Part shown: one piece after another, positions 45,409 through 56,943 of the stretch | Numbering within the stretch: the stretch's first letter is position 1 | How the letters are laid out: every line of letters begins with the position of its first letter | From: Cellulophaga algicola DSM 14237 | GTDB taxonomy: Bacteria; Bacteroidota; Bacteroidia; Flavobacteriales; Flavobacteriaceae | Direction of reading: 5' to 3' | DNA length: 64,000 nucleotides | Assembly (NCBI RefSeq): GCF_000186265.1 | Contig: NC_014934.1 | Span: 558,001 to 622,000, forward strand | Position numbers and translations under genes: made by a program | The notes under the pieces: model-generated | Databases searched by the model: none | What the model was told of the DNA's origin: nothing | The model's input: only the letters and a program-made list of their open reading frames with translations

Positions 45409-46422
45409 CTACCTAAAGCCAAAATTTATCCCTACAGATAAACTATTGAATTGCGCTATAGTATAATCTGCGTGAAGTCTAAAAAAGCCTAATTTTAACT
45501 TAGTACCAATATTTGCAGTTGCCCCAGAAACTTTTTTAGTTAATGTAAAAGGATCTTCTATCGTTTGTTGAAAAGGCCCTGACTTCACAATATAAGTACC
45601 TAGCACATCTGTTTTAGAATTCCCTGTAATATACCCTAAGCCACCATAAAAATTAATAATTGGTAATTTTGTAGATACAATTGCTTGAAAATTCCATGAA
45701 TTTATTTTTGCATCAATTTTTTGGTTTTCTCCTGCAATAATTTCAGTATCCGTAAAATCATAAGTACCATTTAAATGCGTGTACCCTATAACTCCTGAAA
45801 CAGCTACTGGCCAAATTTTTTCTGCAGGCAACAAACTCGTAAGCTCATGTTGCAAACCAACACCGTAAAAACCTACGGCAACTTCATCCGTATCTATCTT
45901 AGGCAGAAAACGTGCTTTAAGCTCTATCCCTTTTATAAGACCTACACTTACTTGTAAAAAAGCAGAAGGAACAAAATTGATATTTTCTGACGATAACCCA
46001 GTTGGCAGCTCAAATTCTTCACGACTAGATACCCCCGGTGCAACTTCTCCTTCTACGAAAACACGAATACCTTCTAAGTCTCCTAAGCCCGAAGAGACTG
46101 CCTTAGAAATACTGCCATCTACAAACTGAATATTTTCATACTCTGCCGTATTCAAATCAAAAGATTTCTTATTTTCTTTATTTTTAAACGAAGCCATGTT
46201 TCCGATAATTGAAATCTCAAAACCCCCAAGAGGTTTCGTTTCCCCAGAATTATACCAACCATTAGAGATGCTATAAATCATTCCTTCTGAGAGCGGCGCC
46301 ATATAATCGTTTGTAAAACGCTCCGCATCATCTACACCCGCTGCAAAAAGATTATTAATATCTGCTTGCGCTGTTACCGACAAACCAGAAATTAGGACTA
46401 GTAAAAGAAAAAAGTGTTTCAT
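45409..46422 (-). CDS. DUF6588 outer-membrane-associated protein
   Basis: A 337-residue protein with a signal peptide (1-18, cut before QADINN). The start ADINNLFAAGVDDAERFTND with YMAPLSEGMIYSISNGWYNS is the DUF6588 signature. The rest is a series of amphipathic strands (IELKARFLPKIDTDEVAVGF, GFFRLHADYTIAQFNSLSVG) ending in GINFGFR, which fits a small beta barrel. Function unknown. It shares strand with gyrB but follows a terminator, so it is probably separately expressed. Confidence 0.85.
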   Translation of the reverse strand: MKHFFLLLVLISGLSVTAQADINNLFAAGVDDAERFTNDYMAPLSEGMIYSISNGWYNSGETKPLGGFEISIIGNMASFKNKENKKSFDLNTAEYENIQFVDGSISKAVSSGLGDLEGIRVFVEGEVAPGVSSREEFELPTGLSSENINFVPSAFLQVSVGLIKGIELKARFLPKIDTDEVAVGFYGVGLQHELTSLLPAEKIWPVAVSGVIGYTHLNGTYDFTDTEIIAGENQKIDAKINSWNFQAIVSTKLPIINFYGGLGYITGNSKTDVLGTYIVKSGPFQQTIEDPFTLTKKVSGATANIGTKLKLGFFRLHADYTIAQFNSLSVGINFGFR

Positions 46423-46449
46423 AGTTTTGTTTATTTGCTATAAAACTAA

Positions 46450-46476
46450 AAAACTCGCACTGTTGGTGCGAGTTTT
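46450..46476 (-). terminator. Terminator of gyrB
   Basis: An 11-bp stem AAAACTCGCAC with its complement, 5-base loop, and T-rich sequence on the minus-strand 3' side, 21 bases after the gyrB stop. Confidence 0.88.
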
Positions 46477-46496
46477 TGTTGTGTAATTATAGTTTT

Positions 46497-48461
<1,965 letters not shown>

Positions 48462-48493
48462 TTAATGGTTTCAATATAAATTTAGCAATCTTA

Positions 48494-48501
48494 CAAATAT
48501 A
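48494..48501 (-). promoter_or_regulatory. Possible -7 box of gyrB
   Basis: The minus-strand TATATTTG matches TAnnTTTG, about 36 bases before the gyrB ATG. No TTG is found at the usual distance, so this is tentative. Confidence 0.35.
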
Positions 48502-48661
48502 AGCAATCCCTAGTGGATGGAGAACTTTGTAACAAAATGACTACGCTAAGTTATCAACAAAAATTGTGAAAAATAAGAGTACTCACGCTACCTTCTAATA
48601 GCTTCTACATTACACACCTAAAACCCTCCCCTTTAACAATCTAGAATACCTACAAAAACTA

Positions 48662-48688
48662 AAGAAGCACCCAAATTGGGTGCTTCTT
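48662..48688 (-). terminator. Terminator of asnB
   Basis: A perfect 13-bp stem (AAGAAGCACCCAA with its complement) with T-rich sequence after it on the minus strand, about 54 bases after the asnB stop. Confidence 0.88.
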
Positions 48689-48741
48689 ATCGACTAATTA
48701 TAATTAAAACTGAAAACAGTGGTAATTCTTATATATAAAAC

Positions 48742-50415
48742 TTAAGCTTTTACATACGCATCTGAATGCACATTTGCTACTGCTCTACCAGATGGATCGT
48801 TCATGTTCTTAAACGCCTCATCCCATTCTAATGCAATTTTTGTACTACACGCTACAGATGCTTCTTGCGGCACACAAAGTGCTGCTGCGTCTGAAGGGTA
48901 ATGTGATTCAAAAATTGAACGGTAATAAAATTCTTCTTTTGATGTTGGCGTCTGTAATGGGAATCTGAATTTAGCATTTGCTAACTGTTCATCTGACACC
49001 TCTTCTGCTACAACTTCTTTTAACGTATCTATCCAACTATACCCTACTCCATCAGAGAATTGTTCTTTTTGTCTCCAAGCAACACTTTCTGGAATCATAT
49101 CTTCAAAAGCTTTACGAACAACCCATTTCTCCATACGCTCTCCGTTGATCATTTTATCTTGAGGGTTAATACGCATGGCAACATCCATAAACTCCTTATC
49201 TAAGAAAGGCACACGCCCTTCTATTCCCCATGCTGCTAATGATTTGTTGGCACGCAAACAATCATACATATGAAGCTTACTTAACTTACGAACTGTTTCT
49301 TCGTGAAATTCTTTGGCATTAGGTGCCTTATGGAAATATAAATACCCCCCAAATAATTCATCTGCACCTTCTCCTGACAATACCATTTTAACACCCATAG
49401 ACTTAATAACCCTTGCCATTAAGTACATAGGAGTTGAAGCTCTAATGGTAGTTACATCATAGGTTTCTAAGTTATACACTACATCTTTAATAGCATCCAA
49501 CCCTTCTTGAATTGTGAATTTTATTTCATGATGTATTGTTTTTATATGATCTGCAACTATACGTGCCGCTGCCAAATCTGGAGAACCTTCTAGTCCTACA
49601 GAAAAAGAGTGCAATTGCGGGTACCAAGCATCTGCAACATCATCTGACTCTATTCTTTTTTGAGCATATTTCTTAGCAATTGCAGAGGTTACAGAAGAAT
49701 CTAAACCTCCAGAAAGTAACACACCGTAAGGAACATCAGACATTAATTGTCTATGTACCGCAGCTTCTAAAGCTTCTTTAATTTCTTTTATGCTTGTCTC
49801 GTTATCCTTAACCGCATCATACTCCATCCAATCACGCGTGTACCACTGCTTTAATTCTCCATCAGAACTATGCATATAATGACCCGGAGGAAAAAGCTCT
49901 ATTTTAGTACAAACGCCTTCTAATGCTTTTAACTCTGAAGCAACATAAAACGTTCCGTTTTTATCCCATCCCATATATAAAGGAATGATCCCCATATGAT
50001 CTCTAGCTATAAAATACTCATCTTTTTCAACATCATATATAGCGAAACCAAAAATTCCGTTCATTTCATCAATGAAACTTGCTCCTTTTTCTTGGTATAA
50101 AGCCAATATAACCTCACAGTCAGATTCTGTTTGGAAATCATATTTACCTTCAAACTGTTTTCTTAATTCTCTGTGGTTATATATTTCACCATTAGCAGCT
50201 AGTACTAATTTATTATCTTTACTAAACAAAGGTTGTTTTCCTGAAGCAGGATCTACAATAGACAAACGTTCGTGAGCCAATATCGCTTTATCATTAGCAA
50301 ATATTCCACTCCAGTCTGGTCCTCTATGTCTAATTTTTTTCGACATTTCTAATAACTGTGGTCTTAAATCCTCAGTACTCTCTTTTACATCAAATGCACA
50401 TACTATTCCACACAT
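48742..50415 (-). CDS. asnB: Asparagine synthase B (glutamine-hydrolysing)
   Basis: A 557-residue enzyme making asparagine from aspartate, ATP and glutamine. The nucleophile is Cys2 (MCGIVCAFDV, exposed after Met removal), with the glutaminase motifs RHRGPDWSG, LAHERLSIVD, ANGEIYNHRELR and TESDCEVI. The synthetase domain has the PP-loop SGGLDSS (235-241) and LSGEGADELFGGYLY. The length and the order match AsnB of E. coli. It is monocistronic, with a clear terminator and about 240 bases of AT-rich DNA upstream. Confidence 0.97.
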   Translation of the reverse strand: MCGIVCAFDVKESTEDLRPQLLEMSKKIRHRGPDWSGIFANDKAILAHERLSIVDPASGKQPLFSKDNKLVLAANGEIYNHRELRKQFEGKYDFQTESDCEVILALYQEKGASFIDEMNGIFGFAIYDVEKDEYFIARDHMGIIPLYMGWDKNGTFYVASELKALEGVCTKIELFPPGHYMHSSDGELKQWYTRDWMEYDAVKDNETSIKEIKEALEAAVHRQLMSDVPYGVLLSGGLDSSVTSAIAKKYAQKRIESDDVADAWYPQLHSFSVGLEGSPDLAAARIVADHIKTIHHEIKFTIQEGLDAIKDVVYNLETYDVTTIRASTPMYLMARVIKSMGVKMVLSGEGADELFGGYLYFHKAPNAKEFHEETVRKLSKLHMYDCLRANKSLAAWGIEGRVPFLDKEFMDVAMRINPQDKMINGERMEKWVVRKAFEDMIPESVAWRQKEQFSDGVGYSWIDTLKEVVAEEVSDEQLANAKFRFPLQTPTSKEEFYYRSIFESHYPSDAAALCVPQEASVACSTKIALEWDEAFKNMNDPSGRAVANVHSDAYVKA

Positions 50416-50660
50416 ATCTTTCTATATTATAAGCAATTTCAAATCAAAGATGCAGTTTTTGATTCAATAAACAAATCATAAACAAATAAAAGGTAACAAT
50501 TTGAAACCACAAACATGATAATCGTATAAATATGAAACTATAACTAATATTTCAACTCTAATTTCTCTTTTTTTGTAAGTTTAAAAAAATAGCCCGACTT
50601 TAGTACTCCACTACAAAGAGATACGCTTGAGTAGTTATTTTACAATAAAACCTTATGATT

Positions 50661-51206
50661 ATGAAAAAAATTCTTACCCTTTCAGCTGTAATAGTATGCT
50701 TAGTATTTACAACTACAGCAAGTGCTCAAAAATTTAGCGGTCTTGATAAGAGCCCTATGGATGTTGCTGCATATCCTACAAGTTACAAAGTAGCAGAAAA
50801 AATAGCAAAAGTTAGCTACAGTAGACCACAGTTAAAAGGTCGTTCTATTGCTGAACTAGCTCCTGCTGGAGCTGTTTGGAGAACTGGCGCTAATGAAGCT
50901 GTTGAAGTTACTTTCTACAAAGATGTAACTTTTGGCGGTTCTGCAGTAAAAGCGGGTACGTACTCTTTATTTACAATACCTGGTGCTAAAGAATGGACTG
51001 TAATCTTAAACAGTAAATTAAATCAATGGGGTGCTTATTCTTATGATGAAAGTGCTGATATTGTTCGTGTAAAAGGAACGGTTAGCAGTGGCTCTGAATC
51101 TTTAGATGCCTTTTCGATAGCTTTTAAAGAAAGTGACAAAAGTGCCGACTTAGTTATTGGATGGGGAACTGTTCGTGTTGCTGTACCAGTGGCTACAACT
51201 ATGTAA
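50661..51206 (+). CDS. DUF2911 secreted protein
   Basis: A 181-residue protein. I start at the second ATG (50661, MKKILTLSAVIVC); the ATG two codons earlier is possible. A signal peptide is cut after ASAQ. The DUF2911 core is clear: KVSYSRPQLKGR, PAGAVWRTGANEAVEVTFYK, AVKAGTYSLFTIPGAKEWTV, ILNSKLNQWGAYSYDESADI. Function unknown; it is a common abundant periplasmic protein of Bacteroidota. Monocistronic with a downstream terminator. Confidence 0.92.
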   Translation: MKKILTLSAVIVCLVFTTTASAQKFSGLDKSPMDVAAYPTSYKVAEKIAKVSYSRPQLKGRSIAELAPAGAVWRTGANEAVEVTFYKDVTFGGSAVKAGTYSLFTIPGAKEWTVILNSKLNQWGAYSYDESADIVRVKGTVSSGSESLDAFSIAFKESDKSADLVIGWGTVRVAVPVATTM

Positions 51207-51232
51207 TTTTTTTAATAAACATTGACACTATA

Positions 51233-51258
51233 AAGCCTGAAGTTTTTACTTCAGGCTT
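51233..51258 (+). terminator. Terminator of the DUF2911 gene
   Basis: An 11-bp perfect stem (AAGCCTGAAGT with its complement), a 4-base loop and a following ATTTTTTT tract, 27 bases after the stop. Confidence 0.92.
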
Positions 51259-51325
51259 ATTTTTTTATCTTGTATTTTCACAGTATCTTCAATAAATCAT
51301 AATAAACACAAGCTACCTTTATACC

Positions 51326-53578
51326 ATGATTAAGGAATTTTTAAAAGACATTCTATTATTTCTTAAAAGTTCCAGTTTTTATAAAGGAGTACTACAAACT
51401 GTGGCGGTTATTACTCCGCTTATTGTCTTCAATTCTTTTGGAAATATCATCTACGCTATTCCTATTGCTATTGGAGTATTTTTAAATATTCCAGGAAATA
51501 TACCTGGCACTTTAAGACGAAAAATTTACAGCACATTAATTAGCATTGTGCTTACGATGGCTGTAACCCTAATTATTTCATTTGCCAAACAAAATTTTGT
51601 AGTACTAATTTGCACTATAGCTGTTCTATCTTTCTTTATTTCATTAATATCTGCCTATGGTTTCCGTGGCTCCCTAATAGCCTTCTGTGGCCTACTTGCT
51701 ATTGTATTGAGCTTAGTAAACAGAACTACTGAAATTGATCTTTGGACGTACGTAGGACTTATAGGTATTGGCGGACTATGGTTTCTTCTCGTTTTATGTA
51801 TATCTCATTGGATAGCACCAAAAAAGGACGAAGACCAATTACTATCAGAAACACTACACGCAACCGGAAGCTACTTAAAAATACGAGGAAAATTATTAAT
51901 AGAAAAAGACAAAAGAGAGCAACTACTCATAAAAATTCTAAAGCTACAAACAGCACTTAATGAGAAACATGAGATTTTAAGAGAATTGCTACTAAGCGAA
52001 AGAAAACAAATTGGTAGGTCCCATTTTGATGAAAAAAGAGTTCTCATTTTCATATCGCTAATTGATATATTAGAATTAGCGCTTTCAAATACTTTAGATT
52101 ATTCAAAAATAGATGTACTCTTTAAAGATCGCGGTGTTTTAAAACAATTTAAAATACTAAACACCACGATGGGCAACCACCTACAGGTGTTGTCTAAAAT
52201 AATGCTAAATAAGAAAAAAGTTCAAAATAAAAATGAGCTTTTAGAAGGTCTTGTTGTAATAGAAAAAACGATTCAGAAATATATTCAATCTGTAGCATTA
52301 CCTGCAGGTCGCGAAGGCATTATAGCCCTTAGAAATCTTCAAGGGTACCAACAGCAACAAGTAACAAAAATACGTGCTATTAGAAGGGTAATGAATAATG
52401 TTACCAAAGACAAAATATCATTTAAAGACAAAGAAGCCTCTCAATTCATAACAACACAAGATTATAGCCTTCAGATTATAGCACGGCATTTTACCATTAA
52501 ATCACCCATATTTAGGCACGCCCTTAGACTTATGGTTGCTATCATTACTGGTTTTACTTTTGGAACACTTATAGGTATAAAAAACCCGTATTGGATTGTA
52601 CTTACCTTAATTGTCTTAATGAGACCTAGCTATGGCCTAACTAAAGAAAGGGCTATAAACCGTATTATCGGAACTGTAATAGGCGCATTATTTGCTGTAG
52701 CCATAATTTTTATTACAAGCAACACGACCATTTATATGGTTCTCGCTGCTATATCGCTAATCATTGCATTCTCTTTACTACAACAAAGTTACCGCTCTGC
52801 TGCTGCCTTTATTACTATAAATGTAATATTCGTCTATGCATTATTAGAACCCAACAGCTTAGTTGTTGTTAAGTTTCGTGTGCTCGATACATTTATAGGC
52901 GCCGTTCTTGCAGTAATAGCGAATTACACATTATGGCCATCCTGGGAGTTTATGAATTTAAACCCTACCCTTGTAAATTCTATTCAAAAAAACAAAGCAT
53001 ATTTAGCTGCAGTTAGCAAAATTTACCACACCAAAGAAATTAAAAATTTAGAATATAAAGTGGCACGTAAAGAGGCTTTTCTAGCCATTAGCAACCTAAA
53101 TGCAGCTTTTCAACGAATGACGCAGGATCCTAAATCTAAGCAAAAAGAAATGCAGCTTATTTATGAATTTGTTACCTTAAACAACACTTTCCTCTCTTCA
53201 TTGGCGTCTATGGGTAGCTTTATCCAAAATCATAATACTACCGCTTCAAGTGATAATTTTAATGCTTTTATTGCGCATATAGAAAACCAGCTTGAAAATG
53301 CAGAAACTAATTTATCTGAAAATAAAACAGCTATTATTAAAGAACATATAAAAATTGAAACAGCAGAAGAAGCTCTAAAAAGCTCCTTCACTACGCTATC
53401 TAACCAAAGAGACCAGCAAATAAAAGAAGGTCAGCATAAAATAGATTCAGAAATGCGCCTACAATTACAAGAAGCACATTTAATTACTAATCAACTAACC
53501 TGGCTTAAAGGCTTATCTGAAGATATATACAGGAATAGCACAAAATATACGGTATTATTTGGCCGTAAAAATGATTAG
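51326..53578 (+). CDS. FUSC-family (YccS-like) inner membrane protein
   Basis: A 750-residue protein with two membrane clusters: about five or six helices at residues 20-160 and a second FUSC_2 cluster at about 395-535 (RLMVAIITGFTFGTLIGIKN, IVLTLIVLMRPSYGLTKERA). Cytoplasmic helical regions lie at about 165-390 and after 540. The motif RPSYGLTKERAINRIIGTVI is typical of YccS/YhfK and aromatic-acid efflux relatives. The substrate is unknown. The stop interlocks by 4 bases with that of the convergent amidohydrolase gene. Confidence 0.9.
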   Translation: MIKEFLKDILLFLKSSSFYKGVLQTVAVITPLIVFNSFGNIIYAIPIAIGVFLNIPGNIPGTLRRKIYSTLISIVLTMAVTLIISFAKQNFVVLICTIAVLSFFISLISAYGFRGSLIAFCGLLAIVLSLVNRTTEIDLWTYVGLIGIGGLWFLLVLCISHWIAPKKDEDQLLSETLHATGSYLKIRGKLLIEKDKREQLLIKILKLQTALNEKHEILRELLLSERKQIGRSHFDEKRVLIFISLIDILELALSNTLDYSKIDVLFKDRGVLKQFKILNTTMGNHLQVLSKIMLNKKKVQNKNELLEGLVVIEKTIQKYIQSVALPAGREGIIALRNLQGYQQQQVTKIRAIRRVMNNVTKDKISFKDKEASQFITTQDYSLQIIARHFTIKSPIFRHALRLMVAIITGFTFGTLIGIKNPYWIVLTLIVLMRPSYGLTKERAINRIIGTVIGALFAVAIIFITSNTTIYMVLAAISLIIAFSLLQQSYRSAAAFITINVIFVYALLEPNSLVVVKFRVLDTFIGAVLAVIANYTLWPSWEFMNLNPTLVNSIQKNKAYLAAVSKIYHTKEIKNLEYKVARKEAFLAISNLNAAFQRMTQDPKSKQKEMQLIYEFVTLNNTFLSSLASMGSFIQNHNTTASSDNFNAFIAHIENQLENAETNLSENKTAIIKEHIKIETAEEALKSSFTTLSNQRDQQIKEGQHKIDSEMRLQLQEAHLITNQLTWLKGLSEDIYRNSTKYTVLFGRKND

Positions 53579-55197
53579 TTCATTTTCTCTCCAGAAATAT
53601 AAACTTCTTGCGGAATAACTTTCGCTGTTTCTTCCTCTGGTATTGTCATAATATCTTTATCTAAAATAACAAAATCTGCCATCTTTCCTATCTCAATACT
53701 TCCTTTTTCATCTTCTTCAAAATTACTGTATGCAGCCCAAATTGTCATTCCCTTAAGCGCTTCTTCTCTTGTTAAGGCTTCATTTATTTGAAAACCTCCA
53801 TCAGGATAACCTTTAAAATCTTTACGAGCTACTGCTGCATAAAAAGTTAAAAACGGACTCACCTGTTCTACTGGGAAATCTGTCCCCAAGGCCACCATAC
53901 CCGCTTTATTCAACAACGTCTTAAAAGCATATGCTCCATGCATACGTTCCGCTCCAACCCTATCTTCTGCCCAATACATATCACTCGTTGCATGTGTTGG
54001 TTGTACAGAAGGGATAATTCCGTCTTCAAAATATTCAAAATCTGGAGCACTTACTATTTGAGCATGCTCTACTTTCCAGCGTCTATCTTTTTTCCCTTTT
54101 AATGCATTTTTATAAGCTCTTAAAACTACAATGTTTGCAGAATCGCCAATAGCATGTGTATTCATTTGATAGTCCGTATCTGCAATTCTATACGCTAATC
54201 GTTCTATTTCATCTACTGGAGTTACCATAGCGCCAAAATGATTTGCCTTATCTGAATAAGGTGTTCTCATAACCGCCCCTCTTGAACCTAAGGCACCATC
54301 GCCATAAACTTTAACAGACCTAACATTCAATCTATCCGTTTTTAAAATCCCTTTATTTAAATAGTATTCTAAATTCTCAGGATAATTGGCAACCATGGCA
54401 TAAACCCTAATTTTCATTTCACCCACTTGCTGAAGGCTATCAATTAACTCAATAATTTCTCTAGATAATCCTGCATCATTTACCGTTGTAAGTCCGTTTG
54501 CTATGGAGATTCGTTCGGCATCCTTCAAAGCAGCAATCATTGTTTTTTGGGATGGTTTTGGAATAATCGCATCAATCATCCCCATAGGGCCATCAACTAA
54601 AACACCTGTTAATTCGCCATCAATCTTTACTATTTCACCCCCTACTGCAACAGTTTCCTTCGTAATTCCTGCTAAGTCAAGTGCTTTCTGGTTAACTAAA
54701 TAGGCATGACCATCAATACGCTCTATTGCCACTGGTGTATCTGGATACAATTCATCGACTTCCTTTTTAGTCGGGAATTCTTTTATTTCCCAATCATTTT
54801 GATCCCAACCACGACCGTAAATAAACTCCTTTTTATTTTTTAACTGAAAGTCTTGAACGCGATCTAAAACTTCCGTAAAACTAGTCGTAGCAACCAAGTC
54901 CACCGCTTGTTGGTTTTCTCCTAATCTATAAAAGTGACAATGTGCATCTATCAAACCCGGAACAATTGCTTTTCCTTTAGCATCTATTTTATCCTTAGCT
55001 TCATATAACTTTTGAACTTCTTCATTAGCACCTACAAAAACAAACTTACCGTCCTTTACTGCAAATGCTTCAGCTGTAGAAAAAGCGTCATCAACGGTAT
55101 ATACATTTGCATTAATTACAATTAAATCTACTTGTTTTTTAGACGGTGTACAGCTAATAATTAGCAGGGTGAAAAAAGTGATATACAGATGTTTCAT
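53575..55197 (-). CDS. YtcJ-like amidohydrolase lipoprotein
   Basis: A 540-residue metal-dependent hydrolase of the amidohydrolase superfamily (family 3), anchored as a lipoprotein (signal ends LLIISC, Cys16). The composite beta domain starts VDLIVINANVYTVDD. The metal site has GLIDAHCHFYRLG (H-x-H), NTHAIGDSAN, KVEHAQIV and the Asp in ALGTDFPVEQ. The segment FIYGRGWDQNDWE is typical of YtcJ proteins. The substrate is not determined. Monocistronic; the stop overlaps that of the FUSC gene. Confidence 0.92.
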   Translation of the reverse strand: MKHLYITFFTLLIISCTPSKKQVDLIVINANVYTVDDAFSTAEAFAVKDGKFVFVGANEEVQKLYEAKDKIDAKGKAIVPGLIDAHCHFYRLGENQQAVDLVATTSFTEVLDRVQDFQLKNKKEFIYGRGWDQNDWEIKEFPTKKEVDELYPDTPVAIERIDGHAYLVNQKALDLAGITKETVAVGGEIVKIDGELTGVLVDGPMGMIDAIIPKPSQKTMIAALKDAERISIANGLTTVNDAGLSREIIELIDSLQQVGEMKIRVYAMVANYPENLEYYLNKGILKTDRLNVRSVKVYGDGALGSRGAVMRTPYSDKANHFGAMVTPVDEIERLAYRIADTDYQMNTHAIGDSANIVVLRAYKNALKGKKDRRWKVEHAQIVSAPDFEYFEDGIIPSVQPTHATSDMYWAEDRVGAERMHGAYAFKTLLNKAGMVALGTDFPVEQVSPFLTFYAAVARKDFKGYPDGGFQINEALTREEALKGMTIWAAYSNFEEDEKGSIEIGKMADFVILDKDIMTIPEEETAKVIPQEVYISGEKMN

Positions 55198-55385
55198 TTT
55201 AAGGGTTTATTAGCACTAAATAATTTAGGTTGTTTATTCTGATGTTGAAAATACAATATTCCTGAAAATTACACCGCTTTGTTTAAACAGAAATAAATAA
55301 GATTTATAAAATTTTAGAATGATTATGCTGTTCTTATTACAAGTTGAGTTGCATTTCTTAACTTTAAAACTAATAAATAGATCAC

Positions 55386-56870
55386 ATGAACACAAAAAAT
55401 CATTACACCTTAATCGGCGCAGGAATCATGAGCGCCACTTTAGGGGTACTTCTGAAACAGCTTATTCCTGACGCAAAAATTTCTATTTACGAAAGATTAA
55501 ATGCTGTGGGTGCAGAAAGCTCTGATGCATGGAATAATGCGGGAACAGGACATTCTGCTTTTTGTGAATTGAATTATACGCCTGAAAATGAAAAAGGTGA
55601 AATTGACATTTCTAAAGCCTTAAAAATCAGCGAACAGTTTGAAATATCTAAACAATTCTGGGCTTATTTAGTAAAAAATAATCTCGTAAAAGCCAACACG
55701 CCATTCATAAATGATATTGATCATATGAGTTTTGTTTGGGGTGATGCGAATATTGATTTTCTAAAAAAACGACATAAAGCATTAATACAATACCCTATTT
55801 TTAAAGCGATGAAATTCAGTACTGATTTCAACGAAATTAGCAATTGGGTACCTTTAATGATGCAAGGTAGAAATGGTCGTGAGAAAATTGCTGTAACGAG
55901 AATGCCCATTGGCACCGATGTTAATTTTGGAGCTATTACCCGAAAAATGATAACGTATCTAGAAGGGTGTGATGGCGTAACATTACACTTAGGGCACCAA
56001 GTAGAAGATATTGATCTGCAAAAAGATGGCTCTTGGAAAATTGATGTAACCGATTTACATACCGACCAAGAAAAAACGATTGACACTAACTTTGTCTTTA
56101 TAGGCGCTGGCGGGGGTGCATTAAAATTATTGGAAAAATCTGGAATCCCTGAAGGCGAAGGTTTTGGAGGTTTTCCTGTAAGCGGACAATTTTTAAAATG
56201 CAACAATCCAGCTGTTACTAAACTACACGAAGCTAAAGTATATGGCAAAGCAGAAGAAGGTTCTCCTCCAATGTCTGTACCCCATTTAGATACCCGAATG
56301 CTTAATGGGGAACGTTCTTTATTATTTGGACCGTATGCTGGGTTTTCAACAAAATTTTTAAAAAATGGATCTTATTTTGATCTACCCTTATCTATAGATG
56401 CACATAATATATTTCCATTATTAGCTGCAGGGATAAAAAATATTTCCTTAACAAAATACCTTATTGAACAAGTCGTGCAATCTCCAGAAGAGCGTTTTGA
56501 AGCTTTGGTTAAATATTATCCAGAAGCCAAATTTGAGGATTGGGAACTCATTACAGCAGGCCAACGCGTACAAATCATCAAAAAAGATAAAAAAGAAGGT
56601 GGTGTTTTAAAATTTGGAACTGAGATAGTAAGTAGTGCAGATAAAACGCTAGCAGCATTACTAGGTGCTTCTCCAGGTGCATCAACAGCAGTTTCCATTA
56701 TGTTAAACGTATTGGAAGAATGTTTCCCAGAAGAAATGAAAACAGCAACATGGCAGTCTAAGCTTAAAGAAATATTTCCGAGCTACGGACAATCACTTAT
56801 AAAAAACGGAGCATTATGTATGCAAATTAGAGCTTATACTACCGGAATATTAAAGCTAGAAGAAAATTAA
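55386..56870 (+). CDS. mqo: Malate:quinone oxidoreductase
   Basis: A 494-residue FAD flavoprotein at the inner face of the membrane that oxidises malate and reduces quinone. The FAD loop is LIGAGIMSATLGVLLK. Other Mqo motifs are NNAGTGHSAFCELNYTPE, VPLMMQGRNGREKIAVTRMP, GTDVNFGAITRKM, SVPHLDTRMLNGERSLLFGP and LLGASPGASTAVSIML. The length is normal. It complements the NAD-dependent Mdh at 42486: the two provide an alternative malate step in the TCA cycle. Confidence 0.97.
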   Translation: MNTKNHYTLIGAGIMSATLGVLLKQLIPDAKISIYERLNAVGAESSDAWNNAGTGHSAFCELNYTPENEKGEIDISKALKISEQFEISKQFWAYLVKNNLVKANTPFINDIDHMSFVWGDANIDFLKKRHKALIQYPIFKAMKFSTDFNEISNWVPLMMQGRNGREKIAVTRMPIGTDVNFGAITRKMITYLEGCDGVTLHLGHQVEDIDLQKDGSWKIDVTDLHTDQEKTIDTNFVFIGAGGGALKLLEKSGIPEGEGFGGFPVSGQFLKCNNPAVTKLHEAKVYGKAEEGSPPMSVPHLDTRMLNGERSLLFGPYAGFSTKFLKNGSYFDLPLSIDAHNIFPLLAAGIKNISLTKYLIEQVVQSPEERFEALVKYYPEAKFEDWELITAGQRVQIIKKDKKEGGVLKFGTEIVSSADKTLAALLGASPGASTAVSIMLNVLEECFPEEMKTATWQSKLKEIFPSYGQSLIKNGALCMQIRAYTTGILKLEEN

Positions 56871-56943
56871 CACCAGTGGTTATAAAAAAGGTAGCTACAA
56901 TTATCTAGCTTTTAACTAGTTTTGCAGCTTCAAAATTTAAGGT

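Noticed and set aside
48551-48559. DnaA-box-like TTATCAACA upstream of gyrB
   Set aside because: A single box with one mismatch, no cluster, no dnaA gene and no AT-rich unwinding element pattern; not evidence for an origin.
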